A stretch of DNA of 64,000 nucleotides from Alitta virens. Taxonomy: Eukaryota; Annelida; Polychaeta; Phyllodocida; Nereididae. This document shows, in pieces, positions 35,235 through 46,833 of this stretch. Position 1 is the first letter of the stretch; every line of letters starts with the position of its first letter. A program made the position numbers and the translations under genes. Under the pieces are notes generated by a model that ran no database searches, had not been told where the DNA came from, and saw only the letters and a program-made list of their open reading frames with translations. The stretch spans positions 4,435,370-4,499,369 of the forward strand of contig OW028579.1 of the NCBI GenBank assembly GCA_932294295.1. The letters are read 5' to 3'.

Positions 35235-36650
35235 CCGAGTTTATGTACGCATCCATGGCTCACAAGTAAAGTAGTAATAGTGATTATACCACTAATCATG
35301 AGAATTACATGCCTAATTATTTGAGTAAAATCTCATTATTAAGACTCAACTGAGAATTAGTACTTGCCACCATGATAGTTGATTGAGATGCGGATCGAGC
35401 AGACTTATTAGGATTATGTAGGAAAGTACTTTCTGTTGAGAGACAGGGGGAGTCTATATAATTCACAGCAATGTCACATTTTACTTTTTTTCGTAATTTT
35501 GAAGTATAATTTGCTTATTCAATGATGTTATTCCAGTTCAAGAATTAGATAATTCTAAGATTAAATAAGGCATTTGGGCAATATTTTTTAAGCTGTAAAA
35601 CTTATTGTGCTATAAACACTCCACTTCAAATATCATCCAGACAGTACATGTGCAGTATTTTCCTGCTGGCAAAGATCACTGTGTGTTGGAGCTCTGCTGC
35701 GAGTGACGAGTGACACCTTGCCATTGATGCCTTATAAGGTGAGGTGTTGTACACACAGCTTCACTCAGTTACATGAGTCTATTTTCAAAAACTTATAGAT
35801 ACATATCCTATCATCTCATTAACATTTGATTTCAAATATTTTCTGTGTGGTGTTCAATGATACTGACATGAAATTAGTGAATCTTTGCCTTTTTTAATCA
35901 AAAGTGCCCTATATTCCATTTATATACTGAGCAAATTAAGGGGCTCTGTCCCCCAAAATGTCAATTATTGGAACCGAATCACCTGATAGTGTCTTTGGAT
36001 AAGCAACAACATATCCCAAATCTTATGTATCTAAGACGGGTCATCCAAACATAATTATCAATATTGCCTTGTTTAACATCGAGGGCTGGTTAAGTGCCAT
36101 ATTGTTTTGAATTGTTGCCACATCTATCAAACAGGGAAGCTATCTCCAGGTAAAAAAGAACTAATGGTGTGTCTGCTTGCTTTTCCTGTTGCATGAAACT
36201 AAATGATATTATCTGAATGCCCATATTGAGTCTTGGATTCATACAATGTCCACTAGTTATTTATGTTTCCAAGTCTATGAGTTCTGCTGTAAATATATGA
36301 GTATAATTGAAATTCTGAGCCAATTGTCTCTAATTAATGAAGTTTGTCTGGACTATAATTGAACCCAAGACAATTGTAAGAGCTGGGGACCACTTTAATG
36401 ACTAAAGCAGGTGTGACAGGTAGACCAGCTCAGACAATAGTCATGTATATAATTATATCCAGACAGTCAAACACAAAACACACAGAGTTGTGAATAGAAG
36501 CAAATATGCCACAGGTATTATGTCAAAAACCAGAAAGTCTGGACTTGATAATTGCACCTATGGCAAAAACTGTCCTGGGAGCCCTCAGAGGTATTATCTC
36601 TCAAAGTAGGGATGATTTGCCACAGTACAGTTATTTTAGTCAGTGTCCCT

Positions 36651-36839
36651 GGTGGGTGGGTGATTAGGGCTTTACGTCCTGTATTTCTGCACCAATTGGG
36701 CTAATTAGGACAGGCAGAGACCATGGCAATTAGACGAAGGATGAAACAGCCATCCAACTTAGGCTCGACCGGGAATCGAACCTGGGACCCAGCGGTTAGA
36801 AGCCCAGAGCGCTACCTCTGAGCTAGGTCCCCGCCTCGA
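36651..36839 (-). mobile_element. tRNA-derived SINE in unit 3
   Basis: Same insertion as in unit 2 with the same 12-bp target duplication (36639-36650 and 36840-36851), so it was copied by duplication rather than inserted again. Confidence 0.95.
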
Positions 36840-38030
36840 GTCAGTGTCCCTACTACCATACAGAATGTGGCATGATACCTCCTTTTTAATAATGGTTTAA
36901 TAATGGACTGTGTGTGATGTACATGGCAAATGATTTGGAGTGTGCAGGATTTTTACATGCATACATTTATTAACATGGTGAGGAACACCATTGGGCATCT
37001 TAAATTTTTCAGTGTAAATGTGTGAGCTAGAGTACAGGAATATAAAGCAAGAATTTGAGATCTGTGAATAAATGTATTTTTATATTGTAAGAATGTGCAA
37101 GAATCAGCCATATGTTACAAGATTTGAAGATGGTTGCAAGAGCATTATTAAATATGTATGTGGTGCTAGGAATTTTGAATATGTGGTTTAGATATTCTTT
37201 CAGATCCCTGTCTTTGCATTCTTGCCTCAGAACTTATGTTGCATAATTGACCGCTTATCTTCCCTATTATATGCTCTTTTGTCACTATTTATCAGATTTA
37301 GAATCGCCAAATTCTGTGGCATTGAATGATCACATTGATTCAACATTGCTAAAATCATTTGACAATGTCTTGCAGCTTATATTGTTATATCAAGAAGTGT
37401 CTGACACTGGAATTTGATCATCAAATTATGGTGTCATATTGCTGTGAAGAATAACCAAATAAATCTGCAAAGCATTAATTGCCATACTTAAGAATATTTG
37501 CAAATGTTTCAAATTTCAGATTGGTGCAGCATAACCTTATTATTTTGTGGAACTGCATTCAAAGCTTTCCAATTTCTGCCTTTGTTATCAGGTCTCTCTA
37601 GACCTTTGTGCCTGAGATTACCAGTTTATTCTTCCAGTAATAGAGGCAATTTAACTTAATTGGGGAATTATGGACTATCCCAAGTTAAAATAAAAGATCA
37701 CGGCTGATTTAAGGCAGCACCTTCTGGCAAGTGAGCAGAAATTGGTGTCATGAACACACTAAGCCGTCTTCTGAGAAAATGCACAAGGGATTAAAAAGAA
37801 GGCCATTTATGTCAAATTTATGGCATGAAGATTCATGAAATATCACTAAGCAAATTAATGTGTCATGCAAATGCCAATTTACTGTCTCCCAGACACACAA
37901 AGACACAAATTGTGCCACTTCTTTATTGTTTCTGTCATGACTCATTGTATTAAAGAGGATGTGATTGGTATGTGATTTGAATGACAATAACTATGATAAC
38001 TGGATTTTTTTTGGCAAATTCTCACTAGAA

Positions 38031-38637
38031 ATTACTCCAAATTAACTTTGAAAATTATCAAGTTTTCGGATAAAAATAGCCCAGGTGAAATGTTCCATGG
38101 AAATATGATGATTCATATGAAAACTATGGCTGGTTATCGCATCTAAATAAGTATGAGTAAAATAGCCTACAAATTGTTCAATTTTTCTCAGTATTATTGT
38201 GTATTTTTGAAGCTCCGGGGGGCAAATATGATAACCCTGTTTCCATGGCAACCATTAGGGCAAGGGGTCTGAAATTGCAGCAATGGTGTTATTTTACCTT
38301 GTTCATTAATTCCACAAAGTATCAATAATTTGCTGACATGTCACACATTCCACCCAGGGCTGGGTCGATTTTCTCTGCAAAAGCCTCTTAATCAAGTTGG
38401 TGACATCTTCAAAATACAACACATTATCCACAATTCCATTATGATAGATATTCTAAGAAATTTACTACCAGTATGACGTGGTGATAGCCACATTTAAGAA
38501 TGGATAGCGGCATTGTGAAGTTGGATTGGAAAAACATGACCTAATTGTTCTGTTGAACTGCGTCCAAAGCTTCTAATTTCTCTTTTATGAGGTCTCTCTA
38601 GAGCTTTGCACCTGACATTTCTGTCAGCAATAAGAGG
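38031..38637. other. array edge with a diverged unit fragment
   Basis: Similarity to the array stops at about 38035. A degenerate piece resembling 21140-21240 reappears at 38550-38635 (CCAAAGCTTCTAATTTCTC ... GGTCTCTCTAGAGCTTTGCA). No gene. Confidence 0.5.
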
Positions 38638-38820
38638 CGGGTGGGTGGATTAAGGCCTGATGTCCTGTGTTTCTGCACCTGATGGGCTAACTAGGACAGG
38701 CAGGGACCTTGGCAACAAGATGATGGATGAAACAGCCAACCAATTTAGGCTCGATGGGGAATTGAACCCGGGACCCACTGGTTGGAAGTCCAGTGCGCAA
38801 CCACTAGCTAGGCCCCCACA
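38638..38820 (-). mobile_element. old, diverged tRNA-derived SINE
   Basis: Complement copy with many substitutions (TTAAGGCCTGATGTCCTG; box B from GAATTGAACCC). All parts of the family are recognisable, from the GGGTGGGTGG tail to the head. Confidence 0.88.
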
Positions 38821-39779
38821 CTTGGCTACAGGCAAAGATGGCAATTAAGAGTGCTTGACCCATAAAGCGCTGTAATTGACTGTATGCTGGGTGTATGCTC
38901 CCCAGGAAGTTGAGAAATGCTTAGGCTTGAACAGGCCTGTCAAGGGTGTAATTGTTGCAGTCAGTTGAGCTCATCCACGATAATAACAGACTGTAATCCC
39001 AGACATTTACATTTGCATTTACAAGATAGTAAGTTATCCTAGGAGTTCTTCCAAGGTATGGTTTATCTCCTAGGATAATTTGCCTACCACTGCCTGTCAA
39101 AATCGTTTCTATAACTTTATCAAATAGTTTGAGATTGCCTAAATGAATCAAGACGCACTGTATTTCTATGAGCTAGTCAGTCTATCAGGCGTTAATTATG
39201 GAAAATAAATAATCCATTGAAAGAAAATCCACTTTCAAGACATTGGAAACAATGGAAATGGCATCATTACCCATTGCTCAGTATTGTGATGTCATTTCTA
39301 GGTTTGTTTACATCTTGTATTTTTGATGGCACGAAAAATTCTATTTATATTATTTATTGTACACTAAAGTTAATTTGCTGTGCACAAATGAGCATGTTAT
39401 TGTAAAAATATCATGAGACAAGAGGGTAGTATTGGTTAATATAATTATTTGCCTATGATAAATCTAGAGACATTGGAACTTAAAGTAACAATTCATTCCG
39501 GTGGGAGTAACAGTAGTGCAAGATCAGCTGGTAGTATGACACACAATTACAGATAATAATTATGTAACATTTGAACTTATCCTAAATTGATATCCGTCTG
39601 AACATTCTTGACTGTATGTGTGATGAATAAATGGCCACTAATCTCCCCCATATCTTGCTCTTTTGACATGATCTTAGCATTTTCGTTGTGTGAATTCTGA
39701 TGTGGCAGCCATTCTTAGCTAATTCGTCATTAGGTTTGTTACACTAATTTAATTTACTTTAAAGAGGCATCAAAATTGA
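38821..39779. other. intergenic, nothing recognised
   Basis: No ORF with a domain and no repeat matched elsewhere. Confidence 0.45.
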
Positions 39780-40310
39780 CATTTGGATCAATTACATGTT
39801 GACATTCAAAATCACGTTGGTGGAACATTGTTCAACATCATTAAATGATTTGTCTTGCAGGTGACACAAAAGTGTGTATCCCTGGAATCAGATCATCTTA
39901 GATTAGATAAGATAGAACAAATACCAACAATAGCTCTTGATCACCTTTTGAACGAGCCATTTACATGTAGTAACATCATCAAAACAATGACATTGTACTA
40001 TTGAAGACACTGTGAGGAATAATAATCTGATAAATGTGTAAATAGCCAGTGATGAATATTAGCGAACGCTTTGAATTTTAGATTTGGGCAGGTAACGTAA
40101 TTTATCTTTGGACCTGCATTCAAAAGCTTTACTTGATTGTCACATCTCTCTGGAACTGTAATTGTGTCTGACACAACTGTCAGAGAGACAGGCAATCCAT
40201 TTAATTGGGGAATTATCAAGTCGGGATACAAGATCTAGGCTGTATCCTGCTAGTGCTTGCTGGCAATTGTGTGAAAATCAATGTCAAAAACACAATGGTC
40301 TGTCTTGGCG
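39780..40310. repeat. ancient diverged copy of part of the array unit
   Basis: Collinear but weak similarity to 31220-31650: TTCAACATCATTAAATGATT ... GTCTTGCAG; GAAGACACTGTGAGGAATAA; TTTGAATTTTAGATTTGGGCAG; GCATTCAAAAGCTTTACTTG; TTAATTGGGGAATTATC. It shows that the unit, or the region it came from, was duplicated before the young array formed. Confidence 0.5.
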
Positions 40311-40780
40311 TTTAGCGAATAATTATGCCAGTTTACACTTGGCCGCAGACATGCAAACATGCTCAGTTGTTGTTGCTATTTTTGCTGTTTCTTTCGTGAT
40401 CGGTCCTTTATTGAGGAACATATGACTAGTATTATATTTCAGGAGCAGCAATTCACTTGGCAAATGTCAATCAAATTAGAATAAGCTTTTTTTTGTTTCG
40501 AGTTACAAAAAATTCAAGATTTGATAACAAGATTGAATAAGTGATGCTAAGATGATGGAAAAATTATTGCACTGCAACGCATTGCATTTCGCTACTGCCA
40601 TTTCACTAATCACACACAGGTTAATTAAGTTTCAGCTTACCAGGCTTGGTACGTCATGTTTTAAGTTGATTTAATTGGCTATTAATGGATAAACCGGCTT
40701 GACGGGACGTAGGTGTGGCTGGGAAGATGTCTGGTTCCACTTGGGTAAATTAATTTCCCGGGATTTTTACAGTGTCAACC

Positions 40781-40970
40781 GGGCAGGGCCTAGCTCAGAG
40801 GTAGCGCTTTGGGCTTCCAACCGCTGGGTCCTGGGTTCGATTCCTGGTCGAGCCTAAGTTGGATGGCTGTTTCATCCTTCGTCTCATTGCCATGGTCTCT
40901 GCCTGTCCTAATTAGCCCAACTGGTGCAGAAATACAGGACCTAAAGCCCTAAATCACCCACCCACCCATC
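40781..40970 (+). mobile_element. tRNA-derived SINE with 12-bp target duplication
   Basis: Forward copy: box A TAGCTCAGAGG, CTTCCAA loop, box B GGTTCGATTCC, body TTGGATGGCTGTTTCATCC, tail CTAAATCACCCACCCACCC. The target duplication ACAGTGTCAACC/ACAGTGTTAACC (40769-40780, 40971-40982) has one mismatch. Confidence 0.95.
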
Positions 40971-40982
40971 ACAGTGTTAACC

Positions 40983-42205
40983 CTTGCTAAACATTGGCAC
41001 CCAAATTCATATTGTTGGAGACTTTCAATTTGAAGCAGATTGTTATATCCCACTACTAAATTGTGTAAAGAGCAGTACAAACAAGTACTAAATAAAGAAT
41101 TTGCCAATTTTGAACAAGCATTATAATCTTGCCCATTACTATAGCATATAATTAAATTCGTCTAGCGTCTGTTTCAGATATATTGCTGCTCACTGGCCTT
41201 AGTTTCCAGCTCTGATGATCAGATCACTGAATCCTGCCACTCCCATGGCCTTCATTATTGGCTTCAATAGCTTAAAAAGAACGTGTGGGAGTAGAATTTT
41301 AACCTGTAGGGGCCCTGTTATAAAAGCACACATCTCCCTGACTCACATACTTTCGTGCAATTAGTTACTTCGATGGCAACCACTGTCTAACAGTAAAGAA
41401 ATTCATTAAGTTATTCCAAGATGCCAGATTGTTTAATCATAATTTCAGAAGGCAACTTATCTTGTAATTACGGATGAGTGTCTTTTAATTACATGCCTTG
41501 TCATGTCTAATTACACTGCAATTTCTACATTCTTAGAAATGGATTTTGTTGAGTGGCTGTCCTGCAGTATGATTGTCGCAATCTCCTTCTTGAAGGTGCT
41601 GTTTGCATCTAAAGCAACTAAAAAATGTCAAAAGGCATCTTCAGGTATTTGATTTTGAACCTGCCTACAGCATTCCTCCAAACTTTGGTGTATACCTAAC
41701 CGGTATCACCAACTTTTGAGTAATAATCTCTTTCCGTAGTCATCCTGTTTACAGCTTTTTATTTATACTTTGCGGTAACTAACCATACACGATCACGACA
41801 AACTAAAGGAAACTGACATAATGTTAAGGTTATATTATTTCCAAATCCTCGATTTTTCATCTCGTCTTACATATTTACCGTTTGAAGTGTACATCCCCCT
41901 AATAATGACATTGTCAAAAAATTATTGGCCATGGCTTTGCTCACAAAGCACCATGCTCATTGGAACCTTGAGTATTCATGATTACATGAACAAGCACTAA
42001 TGGATATATTCGAGCTAGTACACAAACAAAAAAGGAAGAAAATTCGAACAATCAAATCGGTCCACGATATCCTGACATGAAATTAGGTGTAAGACCACAA
42101 TTGTTGTAAAGTGTACTGAGCTGAGCCCAGATTCTACTGGCGTTAATTTGCCAAGGGGCTTAGTTGTCAATGGGACCATCTGATGTGTAGTTATGACTAG
42201 CATAA
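40983..42205. other. intergenic, nothing recognised
   Basis: No supported gene or repeat. Confidence 0.45.
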
Positions 42206-42220
42206 ATATATCATCCATGG

Positions 42221-42411
42221 TGGGTGGGTGGGTGATTAGGGCTTTACGTCCTGTATTTCTGCACCAGTTGGGCTAATTAGGACAGGCAGAGAGCATGGCA
42301 ATGAGACGAAGGATGAAACAGCCATCCAACTTAGGCTCAACCGGGAATCGAACCCGGGACCCAGCGATTGGAAGCCTAGAGCGCTACCTGTGAGCTAGGC
42401 CCCCGCCCCTT
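42221..42411 (-). mobile_element. tRNA-derived SINE with 15-bp target duplication
   Basis: Complement copy, near full length. Exact direct repeat ATATATCATCCATGG at 42206-42220 and 42412-42426. Confidence 0.96.
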
Positions 42412-42486
42412 ATATATCATCCATGGTAACAATATCAAATGATTTCACTAAATAGATGAGGCAATAAACAATGCTCACTTTATAGG

Positions 42487-43434
42487 TGACGTCATCAAAT
42501 AATGCTTACATGTACCACTGTGTTTCATTGTCAGTGACCTCTGAATATGCTCAACTGTATATGGAAGGAAGGCCTATAGGGGTAGACCGAGGAGTGTTCA
42601 TGATAAGCACAAAATAGCTGCCGGTCCCAAGGACCAGCTGTGTGGGAAAGCTGCCGGTCCTTAAACATACCCGCTGGTCCCTACCAGGCCATAACATTAG
42701 CCTTTCATTCAGACCTGCCAGTCCCCAGGACTGAGAGTCATCAAACCTGTCGGTCCTGCCTTCAAGCTGCTGTTCAGGACCGACGGACTGGCCCTTATTC
42801 TGAACACGGAGTAGACGCCTATAGGGTAGTTGAAAATAACAATGTTTTAACCTTTGAAGTCATTTACAACTGACTATGGTAAAGATAAATAAGTATGGGT
42901 CGCTAGTGTATAGGAGAATACTTTGGGTGTACAAAACATACAAGTGTATTTGGAAATTGGTACTTTTCAGTGTAATAGCTGAAACAATTTTGACAGTGAC
43001 CACACCATTGCTGCCTGTCGTTATTTTTTTATTATTTTTTAGCTATGCCTATGACGTCAAGTGCTTGAATTCAATGGATGACATCACAAACAAATGACAG
43101 TGGCCTTAGGCAAGAATACAGTGTATTTTTTCTTACCCCCCCCCCCCTACCCTTCACAAATTCTTATTGTGTTAGAACTTAAAATTTTGGTCAAAATACT
43201 GATATATTTTATAGTCCATAGAAATATGGTTGTGACGTCATAGATACAGACACATGCCAAATCCAACAATTTCGTTAGGTGGTGCCACTGTAGAAATGAT
43301 TTCAGCACAGATTAAACAGATTAGGCAGACCCTGCACTCTCGTAAGTAGGACGCGCTATTTAAGGTCTAAATGATGTCACAAACAGAACATTGGCGACTA
43401 TTGAGTGACATAACACTGGCATACTATGACGTCA
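42487..43434. promoter_or_regulatory. cluster of perfect CRE octamers
   Basis: The palindromic CREB/ATF site TGACGTCA occurs exactly at 42487-42494, 43052-43059, 43233-43240 and 43427-43434. Near-matches TGACATCA (43079-43086) and TGATGTCA (43372-43379) lie between. A chance octamer of this composition is expected once per tens of kilobases. Whether this is an enhancer or the residue of a tandem repeat is not known. Confidence 0.4.
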
Positions 43435-43610
43435 TTGGACATCGATCCTTCATTCAGATTGATCAGCTTTTGTTGATGTTATAAATAGGTTATAATTTGC
43501 TTTATTCGCACACTGGGACACTTTGGAAATGATATTTTAACTATTTTAATTGTCAAATTGAAGAAACTACAGAGAGGACATAGTCATTTCCAAATTATAT
43601 TTATTATCCA

Positions 43611-43720
43611 CTAGGGGCGTTGAATTTTGGGCCTACTACTCCCAGAATGCCCGGCCTGCCGGGAATTCTGGGAGGAGAAGGCGCAGTGTTCACTATGTGA
43701 AATATAGGAAGCGGCACTTC
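43611..43720. promoter_or_regulatory. GC-rich motif cluster with hairpin
   Basis: CCACTAGGGGCG (CTCF-like with one mismatch) at about 43611, then a 36-bp near-perfect hairpin CTCCCAGAATGCCCGGC/GCCGGGAATTCTGGGAG (43639-43674). Its left arm resembles the ZNF143 site (CCCAGAATGC). AGGAAGCGG (ETS-like) follows at about 43709. These factors are conserved in bilaterians, but function here is inference; no transcript start is identified. Confidence 0.35.
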
Positions 43721-43840
43721 TTGGTATTTTCTTTGGCTTCAGTTAACTGAAAAGAACCTGGATATACAATGTACATGTGGTTTGCTAGATTGCAGCTGCG
43801 TTTTGCTAGACATTGTTGATGTTCACTAATCCAGCAATGC

Positions 43841-43980
43841 TATATCCTGAGTTGGAGGGAGTTCGGCGCAGGGATTTAACCAACAAAAACGTTAGCTCAC
43901 TCAACTAGTGTTAACTCCCAACTATGAGGAATATAACTAACTAATACTCCATTGAGCATATTTACTAATTTGTTTGATTA
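43841..43980 (-). mobile_element. GGGATATAAC-type foldback, copy 2 (decayed)
   Basis: Reverse-orientation relative of 3500-3668: GAGGGAGTT, TTTAACCAACAAAAACGTTA, GTTAACTCCCAACTATGAGG, ATATAACTAACTAATACTCC and TTTGTTTGATTA all align. Confidence 0.6.
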
Positions 43981-44099
43981 GTTCAGCCGCTCTTATTATG
44001 CAAGAAAAGCACTGTTTGTACTCACAAGCTAGATAAGTAACATTTTCATTGGTTATATCCCTCTTGGAACAATAGGAAAACTATATTGGTTGAGTTTGA

Positions 44100-44151
44100 G
44101 TGAATATGCAATTTATCCGAGGCTTAAGCCGGGGATTAATTGCATATTCAC
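44100..44151. repeat. 52-bp palindrome at duplication breakpoint
   Basis: Arms of 26 bp with three mismatches (GTGAATATGCAATTTATCC ... GGCTT and AAGCC ... AATTGCATATTCAC). The centre is GGCTT|AAGCC, between 44125 and 44126. The left edge of the tandem duplication coincides with this centre. The second copy starts with the right half only (46832-46858). Confidence 0.9.
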
Positions 44152-44732
44152 GAAAACGAGGTCATTATCTAACTTATGCAATTTTTTTTGTTTGTAGTTG
44201 TTTGATCACATGCTTATGACGTTCTCCCCTTAAGACTTTTGTTTGCTTATTATATAAGATGTTCATTTGATTGTTGTGTTTTGTTTCTTTGTTTTACTAC
44301 AACTTGTAACCAGTCAAGTGTGACTATATTCTCCCAGGTATATGCTATTTATCCCCCTGGAATCATGGCCTCTGATCAGATGAAAAAGGCAAATAGTGTT
44401 ATAATGACATTTATCCTCTGGAATCCAGAATTATAATTGCCCAAAAGGCAAAGTATGATCTCGCTTCAATTACATAAAATTACTGCATATTAATCACACA
44501 CATTCATGTAGTATTGTCCTATGTCTCAATGCTACTGGTTCTGAAGCTTAGTCAGCTTATATGACCAGCTGCCAGGGGCAGATGTTAGGATGAGATAATA
44601 AGGCTTGGAGTCCACACCGCATTACACACGTAACAGTGGTTATCTTGGTATGGGCTTGGTAAGGCTCAGTCAGCCGAAGGACATCTGAGATAGTTACAGG
44701 ATAGGTATAGTATGATAGGTACATACATAATT

Positions 44733-44919
44733 ACACTGATTTTAAATTTAATCTTAAACAACATATTTTAATGTAACTTTGTGTTTTAATATTTTATCAA
44801 TTGTTTTAAAATTACTGTACTATTTATTATGTTTTATTGTATTTTATGGGCCACATGTAAAACAGTCTTGTACTGATGGTGCTACCCATGCAAAATGTGT
44901 TCAAATAAATAAATAAATA
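44733..44919 (+). mobile_element. LINE 3' UTR fragment
   Basis: TTTTATGGGCCACATGTAAA ... TGATGGTGCTACCCATGCAA ... (AAATA)n tail, homologous to the 3' UTR of the LINE at 7736-7907 on the opposite strand. Repeated at 47440-47626 by the tandem duplication. Confidence 0.65.
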
Positions 44920-45149
44920 GTGTATAGCTACGGTCATTCTCTTTCAAAACTCCATTTTTTATACTCCACAATATATATAACTTCGAAAGCAGACTGTACT
45001 TTTCTTGTGCTATGGGAGAAGTCACACACAGCTTACAATCACACTGATTGGCAATTGTTTACCTCTGGTAACTTCAGATTTGTATTAAAATAACAGAACA
45101 ATGGACAATGCACGAAATGGATCTCATTATGTAAAAGTTTAAAACAATA

Positions 45150-45360
45150 ATGTATGGCTATAAATCACTCAAATTATCTGGGTGCTATGTTATATAACAA
45201 ACCTTCGAATGATTTTAAATGTCTTTTAATGTGGCCCCTGCATTTTATGCACTGTGTGATCTTATATATTATTTTATGCCATTGTAAATTTTAACTCAGA
45301 ACTCTTGCTAATGTTTTATTTAGTTTTTACTGTCCGACTGTAAATAAATGTTTACTGGCT
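45150..45360 (+). mobile_element. probable LINE C-terminal remnant
   Basis: The frame SNYLGAMLYNKPSNDFKC resembles the W/Y-N-x-LP-x-D closing motif of LINE reverse transcriptases, followed by a UTR-like AT-rich tail with AATAAA-type words. Duplicated at about 47857-48067. Short match. Confidence 0.35.
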
Positions 45361-46218
45361 AACTTACATATTACTGAATCGGCCTGACTAATATCACTGA
45401 AGCATAAGATAGCTATATCCTTTATAGAGATGACTAACATTTTTTTGTTGCCCAAATAAACAAAGGTGCTCCAGGACAAAGCCCTAAGGATGCCATTACA
45501 CACAAACAACAGCACAAATATTGCTTTGGAATCCGAGAATAAATGTCTTGCCTGAAGGCTGGCTTCAACTTGAGTGATGTCTTCTTGGATGTCATGTATC
45601 CCTGGGAGCACTTGTGTCTACAATGATCTTGCTGTCATACTAAAATGTGCTGGAGCTATATGACAAAAGGTTTTCTTGCTAAAATAGGTGAAGTGGAATA
45701 CAATGTCATGTTCCAGATAACAAGCCTTATGGGCTCGAAGTCGACCCAGGTTCAGCCAATGTTGGTCGGTCTGACATATTAACTGACTCTACGTTAAGAC
45801 ATCACAATTAAACATCCTCGGAATCGCCAAAATTGTCCTAATCCTAAAAGATGTTGCTGCTTAATTCTGACAAATTTTTCCGAACATAGACTTGTACGTC
45901 CGAATATTTTAATATTTTTACACTATAGTCAGTTTTTGGGACCTAACATGTAATCTAACATAGGTATATTTTGCAAACTAATAATGTGTCTCAATTTACC
46001 TATTTAAAGGTTGATTAGAAACTAAAAAAAGTAAGTATACTTATGCTTCAGTTGAGACGTTAAATTGGCGGTCCCTTGTGCTCAGTTTCTATGCTGAGGC
46101 AAGTAAAAGATCCCTCCCATGGGGTAAAATTGTAACATGGGTGGACTCCTCTCTCTTATCCCATCAATCAACCCTCGATAGAAGAAAGGACTTGCCATAG
46201 AGGGCTACACTTTCCACA

Positions 46219-46420
46219 TCTATCTATCCATCTATCTACATCTATTCATCTATCTACATCTATCCATCTATCTATCCATCTATCCATCTATCCATCTATC
46301 TATCTATCTATCTATCTATCCATCTATCTATCATCTATATATCTATCTATCTATCTATCTACCTTTCTATCTATCTGTCTATCCATCTGTCTATATACCC
46401 ATCTATCTATCTGTCTGTGT
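46219..46420. repeat. (ATCT)n microsatellite, copy A
   Basis: Interrupted ATCT/CATC array. It has the same length and the same interruptions as copy B at 48926-49127. Confidence 0.97.
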
Positions 46421-46674
46421 GCAGAATAAACAACACCTGCCAAATGTTGTACTTGCTCGAACAAATTAGAATTGATCTATTTTAACTTGGTTTTAATGCC
46501 TCACCTAACTTTAATGAGAGTAAGAAGCTATTTTTAGCATCATAACGCTCGAAAGAAGCCAAGTAACCAACACGTCTTTTTGTTGTGGTTAATTTACTGC
46601 TGACACAATGCACACCTCAAAAGTGATGCAATGAAATGTCAGACGTTGGTCTATCAAGCCTTTACATGACATTT

Positions 46675-46833
46675 AGGGCGGGGGCCTGGCTCGGAGGTAG
46701 CGCTCTGGGCTTCCAACCGCTGGGTCCCGGGTTCGATTCCCGGTCGAGCCTAATAAATTGGATGGCTGTTTCATCCTTCGTCTCATTGCCATGGTCTCTG
46801 CTTGTCCTAATTAGCCCAACTGGTGCCGAAATA
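46675..46833 (+). mobile_element. SINE cut by the duplication junction
   Basis: Forward SINE with intact head (box A-like TGGCTCGGAGG, box B GGTTCGATTCC). The left target repeat is CTTTACATGACATTT at 46660-46674. The copy stops at GCCGAAATA, where copy B of the duplication begins. Confidence 0.95.

Larger units (their letters stand above)
33242..38030. repeat. tandem array: unit 3 (truncated)
   Basis: Third unit from CCACATAACGCTGGCAGAAG. It carries both palindromes, the TIR element and the SINE, but has lost about 390 bp matching 19145-19535. It ends near TCTCACTAGAAATTACTCC at about 38035, so the LINE-bearing end of the unit is missing. No host gene supported. Confidence 0.88.
44125..46831. 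repeat. 2707-bp tandem duplication, copy A
   Basis: Every landmark recurs 2707 bp downstream. It contains LINE 3' remnants (44733-44919, 45150-45360), an ATCT microsatellite (46219-46420) and most of a SINE. No host gene. Open frames of 65 and 94 codons in it have no domain. Confidence 0.97.

Noticed and set aside
40781..40855. Possible functional tRNA gene
   Set aside because: The acceptor stem does not close and the sequence continues into the SINE body. It is a tRNA-derived head, not a tRNA.
45327..45611. 94-codon minus-strand frame duplicated at 48034-48318
   Set aside because: Identical only because of the 2707-bp duplication, with no domain; it overlaps LINE 3' debris.
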